This document shows positions 7,130-14,358 of a stretch of DNA of 20,111 bases, in pieces. Position 1 is the first letter of the stretch, and each line of letters opens with the position of its first letter. Below the pieces are notes generated by a model. That model worked only from the letters and a program-made list of their open reading frames with translations. It searched no databases and was not told the origin of the DNA. This DNA comes from Abditibacteriota bacterium (GTDB lineage: Bacteria > Armatimonadota > UBA5829): the NCBI GenBank assembly GCA_017958015.1, contig JAGDDM010000280.1:1-20111 (forward strand), given 5' to 3'. The translations under genes and the position numbers were made by a program.

Positions 7130-9370
7130 ATGACTAAACGAATCAAATGGCTCCCGCTTTTCATAGCGATTCTTCTCGCTGTTTGCTGCGTACCCTTCAT
7201 CACCGGTCTCGCTCTCGCTCAGGACGACGGCGGCGACGGCGGTGACAGCGGCGACGATGGCGGAGAAGAAGGAGGAGAAGGAGGAGGAGCAGCGCAGTGT
7301 ACCTGCGGTGACGATTACAGCGGTTGCAGCGTCGCCATGTACTCAAACGGTTACGTTAATGCGTATTTCGGTTCTTCCGGCAGCGTTACCAGAATCGGCC
7401 ACTCCATTTCCGAGCCGGCTCAGACGGTGCAATTTAGCCTTCCCGTTGCCGGAAGATGGTGCGTTACCGACCCGAACGAGGAAGTCGCTCTCAATATGTA
7501 CGCTCCCAACAAGGCCGCGCATGACGCGCATGAAGCGCACGGCAGCAGCAACGGTTATACAGGCGTTCCCTGCGGCACGTACGGAATCATTAAAATCAAA
7601 GTGGACGGCAAAATTTCTCTCGTGGGCAGCAGCGGCGGATATTGGAAAAAGGCTCCCGCCACAACTCCCAAGCCCTCGGCAGGCTACGGCGAGGGACTTT
7701 TGGGCGGTTTCATTGAAGGTATTTGGGTCGTGAACACCGGCGGTCAGGATGAGCAGACCGCTTCCGCTTCCGTTTACTCCGTAAGCGATGCCAAGACCAA
7801 AACCGAAGCTACCATCATCAACGAGACAATCGAAGTCAGAATCAGAATGTACTGCGTAAACAAGTACGTCAGATTCGAGTATCTCATTACAAATCGCTCC
7901 GCTTCCAACCACACCGTGGGCATTTGTATGGGCTGCGATATTCCCGAAAATCCTTTCAACAGCGGATATGATAACAATTCATACATAGCGGGTCCCTCGG
8001 TTAACGATGCTATTGAACCGCTTTACGGATTGTTTAACGAGACATTCCTCCCGGGCATCGGTAAAGAGGCCAACAACGTGGGTGATTGGTGGCCCGAGAC
8101 CTACGGCACTTGGAACGATCCCGTCAGAGCCAAAGCCGAGCCTCTGCTTTCCGTTCCCGATAGCTGCGATTTCTTTGACGATATATCGGCTCCCGCCGTT
8201 AACGCCAGAATACTTTTCGGCAAGGCGGACGCCACCAAGCCCGATTTCTTCGCCATCGGCAACGCCGGCGAGTTGAACGGAGCCGGCTCTTGGCCTTCCA
8301 TCGACTACGATCCCGATCATCTCCTTACCACCGTCGATATGTATTGGAGCGCGGTTTGGGAACCCAAGACGGTTAAATCCCAAGCGAGTACCAAAATCGT
8401 TACCTATTACGGTTTCGGTGAGGATGAGGCTGCTTGGAGCACCGGCACCGGCGATAGTGCCGTTCTCGACTGGGTGTCTCTGGCGACCCACGCTCCCAAG
8501 GCTATCAACGTAACAAACGGTGCTTTCGATCCCGATCAGTTCGACATCACCGCCACCGTTTACAACATGGCCAAGGACTCCGGCCCCTACGCCCTCAAGA
8601 ACGTTAAGGCCACCCTTATTTTGGACGAAGGTCTGGAGCTTGTTTCCGGAACGCCCCTCAGTACCATCGGCGATGTTCCCACCAACAGCGACGCCAGCAC
8701 CTCTTGGACAGTGAGACCCACCGGCACCAGAACCGGCGAGCTCACCTACAGAATTTCCGCTTCCGACGCCAACGGTTGGTCTCAGATGGTTTCCAACAGC
8801 ATCGTGGTTCCCGGTTCTCCCAACACGGTTCTCACCGGCGGCTATCAGATGGTGAACGTTCCCTTTACAATGAAGAACAGTTCCCCCGCCAACGTGTTCG
8901 GACTGGCCGCTTCCGACTTCAATTCCTGGATTTGGAGTCCTTCCTTTAGCAGTTACGGCGCTGTGGGCGACACCGTCCCGGGCAAGGCGTTCTGGATGAA
9001 CATGAAGAACCTCTACTACGGAGATTATCTCCCCGTCAGTCTTCCTTCGGACGCCGCTCCGGTTACCGATGACTACACCTACTCCATATCCACCGGTTGG
9101 AACATGATAGGCAACCCCTACACCTACCCGGTTTACTGGGGTCAGGTTATGTTCTACGATCCCGTCAGCCGGATTTCCGTAAGTCTGGAAAACGCTGTCA
9201 AGAACGGTTGGGTAAGCAAGATTCTCTGGTCTTGGAACACCGCGTCTCTCTCCTATGACGCCAACACTTCCACCGAGACTATCCTTAATCCGTGGCAGGG
9301 CTACTGGATTAAGGCCTACAGACCTCTCACCGTTGTTATGAGATACCCCGTGTATCCCGGTGTAAACTAA
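7130..9370 (+). CDS. Large secreted protein with CARDB-like domain and C-terminal GWNMIGNPY module
   Basis: This 746-residue protein starts at ATG 7130, with a perfect AGGAGG SD at 7119-7124, 12 nt after the protease stop. A signal peptide covers residues 1-30 (cleavage near LALA/Q). Residues 32-53 are a Gly/Asp/Glu-rich low-complexity linker. Residues 57-450 are rich in beta strands and aromatics and contain scattered Cys (CTCG, C66, C111, C148, C242, C266, C269), but I cannot assign a family. Residues about 455-560 resemble CARDB/DUF11-type cell-surface modules (FDITATVYNMAKDSG, VKATLILDEGLELVSG). Residues 560-746 are the same C-terminal module as in the upstream protease, with GWNMIGNPY at 656-664 and GYWIKAY at 724-730. 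No catalytic motif is visible. It is likely a surface or extracellular structural or binding protein, possibly a partner or substrate of the adjacent protease. It is the last gene before a strong terminator. Confidence 0.85.
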   Translation: MTKRIKWLPLFIAILLAVCCVPFITGLALAQDDGGDGGDSGDDGGEEGGEGGGAAQCTCGDDYSGCSVAMYSNGYVNAYFGSSGSVTRIGHSISEPAQTVQFSLPVAGRWCVTDPNEEVALNMYAPNKAAHDAHEAHGSSNGYTGVPCGTYGIIKIKVDGKISLVGSSGGYWKKAPATTPKPSAGYGEGLLGGFIEGIWVVNTGGQDEQTASASVYSVSDAKTKTEATIINETIEVRIRMYCVNKYVRFEYLITNRSASNHTVGICMGCDIPENPFNSGYDNNSYIAGPSVNDAIEPLYGLFNETFLPGIGKEANNVGDWWPETYGTWNDPVRAKAEPLLSVPDSCDFFDDISAPAVNARILFGKADATKPDFFAIGNAGELNGAGSWPSIDYDPDHLLTTVDMYWSAVWEPKTVKSQASTKIVTYYGFGEDEAAWSTGTGDSAVLDWVSLATHAPKAINVTNGAFDPDQFDITATVYNMAKDSGPYALKNVKATLILDEGLELVSGTPLSTIGDVPTNSDASTSWTVRPTGTRTGELTYRISASDANGWSQMVSNSIVVPGSPNTVLTGGYQMVNVPFTMKNSSPANVFGLAASDFNSWIWSPSFSSYGAVGDTVPGKAFWMNMKNLYYGDYLPVSLPSDAAPVTDDYTYSISTGWNMIGNPYTYPVYWGQVMFYDPVSRISVSLENAVKNGWVSKILWSWNTASLSYDANTSTETILNPWQGYWIKAYRPLTVVMRYPVYPGVN
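8807..9367 (+). repeat. C-terminal module copy 2 (encoded in large secreted protein gene)
   Basis: This stretch encodes residues 560-746 and matches the module at 6473-7114. The DNA run TTAAGGCCTAC occurs here in the last half-repeat (IKAY, near 9310) and in the first half-repeat of the protease copy (VKAY, near 6764). That supports the idea that each module is built of two halves. Confidence 0.7.
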
Positions 9371-9381
9371 CTTAAACAAAT

Positions 9382-9426
9382 CGGTAACCCTTTCGAGTGA
9401 AAGGGTTACCGTATCTTTTTTATTTT
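9382..9426 (+). terminator. Rho-independent terminator after the secreted-protein operon
   Basis: A perfect 13-bp stem (9382-9394 with 9399-9411) closes a GAGT loop and is followed by a T-rich tract (9413-9426, including TTTTTT). It starts 11 nt after the stop of the large secreted protein. The tract ends only two bases before the start codon of the next gene. Confidence 0.93.
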
Positions 9427-9428
9427 AC

Positions 9429-11579
9429 ATGAACAAAAGAACAGCCGCCTATATTATTTTGCTGCTTCTTGTCGCGCAGCTACCCTCTTTTTGTGCCGCA
9501 TCGCGTCAGCTTACGATGTGGCTCAAAGCGTATCCCAGGGCCATCGTGGCCGACGGACGGAGCGACACAATAATATCGGCGGAAGTCCGCGACTACAACG
9601 GCCGCGCCGTTCCCGACGGCACCCAGGTGGACTTCACCGCCACCAGAGGTATTATCGAGCGCAGCGCCCGCACCTCCGCCGGCGTGGCCAGAGTCCGTCT
9701 CCAGAGCTCTCTGGATGTTTGCACCTCCGTTGTCTCCGCCGTGGTCATCGGTACCAACGCCGTGGCCCAGATGCGGATAGACTTCCTCGCCCCCGGCACG
9801 GAAATGTTTGACGAGTCCTTCATTTCCATCAACGCCAAGGGGTACCTGGCCTACGACATGAACCGCATGCTCATAAACGCGGAAGACGGCGTTGAGGTGC
9901 GTTCTCGGGGCCTTGAGATTTCCGCCTATTCCGCCCAGATGGAGGCCCGGCGGTCCATAATCCGCGCCAGAGCCAAAATGGGCGGCGAGAACATCGTCCT
10001 GAGGCGCGGCAACAAACGCCTTGAGGCCAGTCTGCTCTATTACGATTTCATGAACATGAGCGGCTACATCATCACCCCCGTGGACGACGGCGCCAAGCGC
10101 CTCAAGTTCCGGGCCAGAGACTTCTACACCGAGCCTTACAACGAGGATGACGAGGAAGATTCCCTGGCGGCCCTCAAGGAAAAGGCGTCGAAGAACGCCG
10201 CCAAGGACGAGGGCAAAAAGAGCGAGAAGAAGTCGAAGAAATCGGAAAAGTCGGAAAAGAGCAAAGAGGAAACCAAAACCGAGGAAGCCATCGCCAAGAC
10301 GGACGCGGCGGCGGCTGAAGCGGCCAAGGAACCGGAGCGCCCGGTTCGCAAGCAGCGCAAAGACAACTTCCGTTATCTGCCGGACGATGAGGAGTCTATC
10401 TACATCAAGGCGAAAACCATCATCGTGAAGCCGGAAGAGGAAGTCAAGTTCAAAAAGGCGGAGTTCTACATGCTGAATAAGCGGCTGGTGAGAATGCCCC
10501 TCTATGCCGAACCTCTTCGGGGCGGCCGCCGGGGCGTCAACCAGGTCATCAGCTACGGTCAGGGCGGTCTGGCGCTCAATATTCCCGTCTACTACTCCCT
10601 CACCAACTCCACCACCGGCGCCATGCACATCAAGAAGGGCAACTCCAAGGGTTGGGGCGCCGGCACCGGCAAGTCTCCCTGGCAGCTGGACTTCGTTCAG
10701 GACTACAACATCGGCGCCGCCACCGAAGGCACCGTTACCTTCGAGAACGTGACCCACAGCAAGGAGTGGGGCCTCAGTTGGAACCAGCGGAAGGAGCTGT
10801 CCCACAACGAGCGGCTCTACACCTATCTGGACTTTCCCCGCCACGACAGCCTCTACGCCAGCGCCGACTTCACCAAGTCTCTGGAAAAACACACCTGGAA
10901 CATGAGCGTCAGGGGCAACCACATGACCACCCCGAACGATACCTATTACGCTTCCACTTATATCCGCAGTGTTGCGAAACCCATCTTCAACGACCACGTG
11001 AGCTACATCTACGACGCCAGAGCCAACTACAACACCGGCATCACCGACGCCGGACGGACCAAATTCGGCACCGGTCTGGGTTTGCAGCTCTACGGTAAGC
11101 AGTTGAATCTGAGTGAAAACACAAGCGTGTCCACATCCTTCTCCGCCAGCCGCAACTTCGGCGCCAACGACGACACTCTTCTGTGGGGCAACGTGGGCCT
11201 CTATCAGAGTTTCGGCGCCAAGGGCAGAGTTTCGCTTAATTACAACTACACCCACGACAAGGGCAAGTATATTCCCCCCCAAAACCGACAGACCCTCACC
11301 ACGGATATGAGCTGGAACCCCACGCGGAAGCTGGAGCTTTACGGCAACGCCACCTACGGCCTGGGCGACGGCGATCTCAGCGCCTTCTGGGAAGCCAACT
11401 ACACCTTCCTGCCCGGTTGGCGGCTGCGGCTCTTCGGCAACGCCCAGCACTATTCCGGCTGGTCGGGACACATCATCGAGGTGGGCATAGCCAAGTATAT
11501 CGCCGGCCACGAGGTCATGCTCCTCTGGGGCTCCGACACGGACAAGGTGCGCCTTGAGTTCAACGCCGCGTCATTCTGA
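9429..11579 (+). CDS. OstA/LptD-like outer-membrane beta-barrel protein with N-terminal Ig-like domain
   Basis: This 716-residue protein has a signal peptide (about 1-24, hydrophobic LLLLVAQ core, cleavage near FCAA). Residues 26-120 resemble a bacterial Ig-like (invasin type) domain (ADGRSDTIISAEVRDYNGRAV, then TQVDFTATRG). Residues 130-235 and 320-360 look like the beta-jellyroll OstA domain of LPS-transport proteins (SINAKGYLAYDMNRMLINAEDGVEV; IYIKAKTIIVKP...RMPLYAEPL). A long Lys/Glu/Ala linker (about 240-310) interrupts it. Residues 370-716 are an aromatic-rich series of amphipathic strands ending in FNAASF; a terminal Phe is the usual outer-membrane insertion signal. By family it could be an LptD-type LPS or lipid transporter, but it is shorter than typical LptD and a different barrel function is possible. 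The start at ATG 9429 has no SD and abuts a terminator. uvrB begins 1 nt after its stop. Confidence 0.75.
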   Translation: MNKRTAAYIILLLLVAQLPSFCAASRQLTMWLKAYPRAIVADGRSDTIISAEVRDYNGRAVPDGTQVDFTATRGIIERSARTSAGVARVRLQSSLDVCTSVVSAVVIGTNAVAQMRIDFLAPGTEMFDESFISINAKGYLAYDMNRMLINAEDGVEVRSRGLEISAYSAQMEARRSIIRARAKMGGENIVLRRGNKRLEASLLYYDFMNMSGYIITPVDDGAKRLKFRARDFYTEPYNEDDEEDSLAALKEKASKNAAKDEGKKSEKKSKKSEKSEKSKEETKTEEAIAKTDAAAAEAAKEPERPVRKQRKDNFRYLPDDEESIYIKAKTIIVKPEEEVKFKKAEFYMLNKRLVRMPLYAEPLRGGRRGVNQVISYGQGGLALNIPVYYSLTNSTTGAMHIKKGNSKGWGAGTGKSPWQLDFVQDYNIGAATEGTVTFENVTHSKEWGLSWNQRKELSHNERLYTYLDFPRHDSLYASADFTKSLEKHTWNMSVRGNHMTTPNDTYYASTYIRSVAKPIFNDHVSYIYDARANYNTGITDAGRTKFGTGLGLQLYGKQLNLSENTSVSTSFSASRNFGANDDTLLWGNVGLYQSFGAKGRVSLNYNYTHDKGKYIPPQNRQTLTTDMSWNPTRKLELYGNATYGLGDGDLSAFWEANYTFLPGWRLRLFGNAQHYSGWSGHIIEVGIAKYIAGHEVMLLWGSDTDKVRLEFNAASF

Positions 11580-11580
11580 C

Positions 11581-13560
11581 ATGAAACGATTCGAGTTAGT
11601 TTCCGATTACAGGCCCACCGGCGACCAGCCGCAGGCCATAGACGCTTTGGCCGCGGGCATAGAGACGGGCGAGAAGTTCCAGACCCTTGTGGGCGTCACC
11701 GGTTCCGGCAAGACCTTTACCATGGCCAATGTGATTGAGCGGGTCCAGAGGCCCACCCTTGTCCTGGCTCACAACAAGACCCTGGCTGCCCAGCTTTGCG
11801 GCGAGTTTCGGGAGTTCTTCCCCCACAACGCGGTGGAGTACTTTGTCAGCTACTACGACTACTATCTGCCGGAGTCGTATATTCCCCAGACAGACACCTT
11901 CATCGAGAAGGACTCCTCCGTGAACGACGAGATCGACCGTCTCCGCCACTCCGCCACCCAGGCTGTTCTTGAGCGCCGGGATGTGATTGTGGTGGCCTCC
12001 GTCAGCTGCATCTACGGCATCGGCTCAAAAGAGGATTACACCGAAAGCGTTATTCGTTTCAAAGTGGGGGAGTGCTACGACAGGGACGAGCTTCTGCGGA
12101 AACTGGTTCACATGCAGTTTAACCGCAACGACATTGCCCTGGACAGAGGCATGTTCCGGGTTCGGGGCGACATTTTGGAGCTTCAGGGCGCGGAGGATGA
12201 GCGCATAACCCGCATAAGTTTCTTCGGCGACGAGGTGGAGAACATCAGGATTATCGATCCGGTGACCGGTGAGATCGTGACGGACCTTGACGCGGTGCCG
12301 GTGTATCCCGCCACCCACTTCGTTATGGCCGCCGACAAGATGGAACGGGCCCTCAAAGAGATTGAGGCGGAGATGCTGGACAGGATTGAGTTCTTCCGCA
12401 AGCACGACAAACTGTTGGAAGCACAGCGCATTGAGCAGCGCACCCGCTTCGACATGGAGATGATTAAGGAGCTGGGTTACTGCAGCGGCATCGAAAACTA
12501 CTCCCGCATTCTTGACGGCAGAGCTCCGGGGAGCACGCCCCATACCTTGGTGGAGTATTTCCCCCGGGACTTCCTGCTTTTTATCGACGAGAGCCACCAA
12601 AGCGTGCCCCAGCTGGGCGCCATGTACGCCGGCGACAGATCCCGCAAGGAGACGCTGGTTGACTACGGCTTCCGGCTCCCCTCGGCATTGGACAACAGAC
12701 CCCTGCGGTTCAACGAGTTCGAGTCCCTGATTAATCAGGTTGTGTTCGTCTCCGCCACGCCGGGACCCTATGAGGAATCCCACTCAACGGCCAAGGTGGA
12801 GCAGATTATCCGGCCCACGGGGCTTCTCGATCCCAAGATCGACGTTCGGCCCACGGAGGGGCAGATCGACAATCTTATCGGCGAGATAAACGCTCGTGTG
12901 GAGCGGAAAGAGCGGGTTCTGGTTACCACTCTCACCAAGAAGATGGCGGAGGACCTGAGCGAGTACCTGGAGGATTTGAACATTCGGGTGCGGTATCTCC
13001 ACTCGAGCATAAAGACTTTGGAACGCACGGAGATTTTGCGGGATTTGCGTCTGGGCGTGTTCGACGTTTTGGTGGGCATCAACCTCTTGCGCGAGGGTCT
13101 GGACCTGCCGGAGGTGTCCCTGGTTGCCGTTCTGGACGCGGACAAGGAGGGCTTTTTGCGCTCCGAGACGTCGTTGATTCAGACCATCGGCAGAGCGGCC
13201 CGAAACGTGGACGGCAAGGTCATCATGTACGCCGACACGGTCACCGGCTCCATGCAAAGGGCCATCGATGAGACAAATCGGCGGCGGACCATTCAGAACC
13301 GCTACAACGAGGAGCATGGAATAGTGCCGAAGACCGTTGTGAAGGATATCAGAGACATCATCGAGGCGCCGGATGTGGGCGCGCCCAAAGACCCCAACGC
13401 CGCGGTGCCTCTCTACACTCCCGACAGCCCCGAGGAGTTGGAGAAGTTGGTGTCCAAGATGGAAAAGGACATGAAGCGGGCCGCGAAGGCTCTGGATTTC
13501 GAGACCGCGGCGGCGCTTAGAGACGAGATAGCGAGACTTAAGAGTTTCTTCAGAGAATAG
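11581..13560 (+). CDS. uvrB: Excinuclease ABC subunit B
   Basis: This 659-residue DNA-repair helicase works in the cytoplasm with UvrA and UvrC in nucleotide excision repair; UvrB verifies the lesion and presents it for incision. The Walker A motif GVTGSGKT lies at 38-45. The damage-probing beta-hairpin region (YYDYYLPESYIPQTDTFIEKD) starts near 91. DESH, the Walker B motif, lies at 336-339. The C-terminal helicase motifs include REGLDLPEVSLVAVLDADKEGFLRS and QTIGRAARN (534-542). The C-terminal UVR domain that contacts UvrC is at about 618-656 (LEKLVSKMEKDMKRAAKALDFETAAALRDEI). Length and motifs are normal. I chose ATG 11581 because the family begins just before the PTGDQPQAI motif; a TTG at 11554 is in frame but overlaps the previous gene. 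There is no SD, and the upstream stop is one base away, so termination-reinitiation is likely. A terminator follows at 13569. Confidence 0.97.
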   Translation: MKRFELVSDYRPTGDQPQAIDALAAGIETGEKFQTLVGVTGSGKTFTMANVIERVQRPTLVLAHNKTLAAQLCGEFREFFPHNAVEYFVSYYDYYLPESYIPQTDTFIEKDSSVNDEIDRLRHSATQAVLERRDVIVVASVSCIYGIGSKEDYTESVIRFKVGECYDRDELLRKLVHMQFNRNDIALDRGMFRVRGDILELQGAEDERITRISFFGDEVENIRIIDPVTGEIVTDLDAVPVYPATHFVMAADKMERALKEIEAEMLDRIEFFRKHDKLLEAQRIEQRTRFDMEMIKELGYCSGIENYSRILDGRAPGSTPHTLVEYFPRDFLLFIDESHQSVPQLGAMYAGDRSRKETLVDYGFRLPSALDNRPLRFNEFESLINQVVFVSATPGPYEESHSTAKVEQIIRPTGLLDPKIDVRPTEGQIDNLIGEINARVERKERVLVTTLTKKMAEDLSEYLEDLNIRVRYLHSSIKTLERTEILRDLRLGVFDVLVGINLLREGLDLPEVSLVAVLDADKEGFLRSETSLIQTIGRAARNVDGKVIMYADTVTGSMQRAIDETNRRRTIQNRYNEEHGIVPKTVVKDIRDIIEAPDVGAPKDPNAAVPLYTPDSPEELEKLVSKMEKDMKRAAKALDFETAAALRDEIARLKSFFRE

Positions 13561-13568
13561 CGATATCG

Positions 13569-13597
13569 GACGGGATTGAAAAATTCCGTCTTTTTTT
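13569..13597 (+). terminator. Rho-independent terminator after uvrB
   Basis: A 9-bp stem (13569-13577 with 13582-13590, one G-U) closes a GAAA tetraloop and is followed directly by seven T (13591-13597). It separates uvrB from the TetR-led block. Confidence 0.9.
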
Positions 13598-13607
13598 CGG
13601 CCCGATA

Positions 13608-13636
13608 TTGACACCGTGTCAGAATAGGTGTATAAT
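13608..13636 (+). promoter_or_regulatory. Consensus sigma70-type promoter of the tetR-type gene
   Basis: TTGACA (13608-13613) and TATAAT (13631-13636) match the consensus exactly with a 17-bp spacer. Transcription should start near 13643. A second TATAAT (13642-13647) follows but lacks an appropriate -35. Palindromic operators cover both the -35 box and the start site, so the promoter should be strong when free and tightly repressible. Confidence 0.9.
13609..13621 (+). promoter_or_regulatory. Palindromic operator O1 overlapping the -35 box
   Basis: TGACACCGTGTCA is a perfect inverted repeat (TGACAC/GTGTCA) around one central C. It shares five bases with the -35 hexamer. It is followed by GAATAG, and the whole 19-nt unit TGACACCGTGTCAGAATAG is repeated at 13647-13665. 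It is the probable binding site of the TetR-type protein encoded 57 bp downstream. Confidence 0.85.
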
Positions 13637-13646
13637 ATTTGTATAA

Positions 13647-13659
13647 TGACACCGTGTCA
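13647..13659 (+). promoter_or_regulatory. Palindromic operator O2 just downstream of the transcription start
   Basis: This is an identical copy of TGACACCGTGTCA, with its centre 38 bp from the centre of O1. It lies between the predicted start site and the SD of the regulator gene (AGAAGG, 13664-13669), a position where bound repressor would block initiation or early elongation. Confidence 0.85.
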
Positions 13660-13677
13660 GAATAGAAGGTAGAAGCT

Positions 13678-14304
13678 ATGCCGAAAGGATCTCCGAAATT
13701 GACGGCCGCCCGCCGGGAAGAGATAATAAACGCCTGTGAGCGTCTCTACGAAACCGTTGGTTTTAAGGATATAACGCTAAAGGACATAGGAGAGGAAACC
13801 CGGTTTACGCGGACTTCCGTCTACAACTATTTCAACACAAAAGAAGAGATATTTTTGGCTCTTTTCAAGCGCGAATATGATCGTTGGAACGATGATTTGG
13901 AAGCTCTTCTGCGCGCTGAAGGTAAACTTTCCGATGAGGAATTGGCTGATCGGATTGCCCGAACGGTGGAAAGCCGGGGCAGACTGCTGAGGCTGTTGTC
14001 CATGAATATATATGACATGGAAACGCACAGCAGTCCGGAGGCTCTGGTTTCCTTTAAGCGATCCTACGGAAAGTCTTTGGAAAATATGGATCTTATTCTG
14101 AGAAAGTTCCGTCCGGAGATGAGTGTTGAAAGAAGAGGGGTTTTTGTCAGATTGTTTTTTCCCTTTATGTTCGGGATATATCCCTACACATCTCTTACGG
14201 ACAAACAAAAGGCGGCTATGGAAGAAGCCGGAATAAACCCTAATCTTAAAACCGTGTATGAACTGACAAAAGAGTATTTGATAAAACTGCTTTCAGCGAA
14301 ATAA
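13678..14304 (+). CDS. TetR-family transcriptional regulator
   Basis: This 208-residue protein begins at ATG 13678, with AGAAGG 8 nt upstream. Residues 11-60 form the TetR DNA-binding domain: the helix-turn-helix is at about 32-51 (ITLKDIGEETRFTRTSVYNYF), followed by the conserved TKEEIF segment. Residues 65-208 are the helical ligand-binding and dimerisation part. FFPFMFGIYPYTSLTDKQK near 160-178 is a pattern I associate with TetR proteins beside SDR and flavodoxin genes in gut Firmicutes. Two identical palindromes flank its own promoter, so autorepression is very likely. The genes that follow on the same strand (SDR, NTF2-like, flavodoxins) are the likely further targets. The ligand cannot be read from sequence. 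The gene looks more A/T-rich at third codon positions than uvrB before it, which may reflect transfer. Confidence 0.93.
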   Translation: MPKGSPKLTAARREEIINACERLYETVGFKDITLKDIGEETRFTRTSVYNYFNTKEEIFLALFKREYDRWNDDLEALLRAEGKLSDEELADRIARTVESRGRLLRLLSMNIYDMETHSSPEALVSFKRSYGKSLENMDLILRKFRPEMSVERRGVFVRLFFPFMFGIYPYTSLTDKQKAAMEEAGINPNLKTVYELTKEYLIKLLSAK

Positions 14305-14358
14305 AGCGGAAATTTACGATGCGAAAAACCGTTGCGGTTTGCGCGGAAAGAATCGGAT
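14305..14358 (+). other. Short spacer with small hairpin before the SDR gene
   Basis: The spacer holds a 6-bp hairpin, AAACCG/CGGTTT with a TTG loop (14326-14340), and a GGAAAG (14345-14350) that can serve as the SD for ATG 14359. There is no T-tract and no clear promoter, so the SDR gene is probably transcribed with the regulator gene. Confidence 0.45.

Noticed and set aside
5585..9379. Long minus-strand frames opposite the protease (5585-7066) and large secreted protein (7979-9379)
   Set aside because: The + strand frames carry signal peptides, a catalytic triad and good SDs; the minus frames are compositional shadows.
9480..11510. 676-codon open frame on the minus strand opposite the outer-membrane protein gene
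   Set aside because: The + strand frame has a signal peptide, domains and a terminal Phe; the antisense frame has a repetitive Val/Gly/His composition typical of a shadow.
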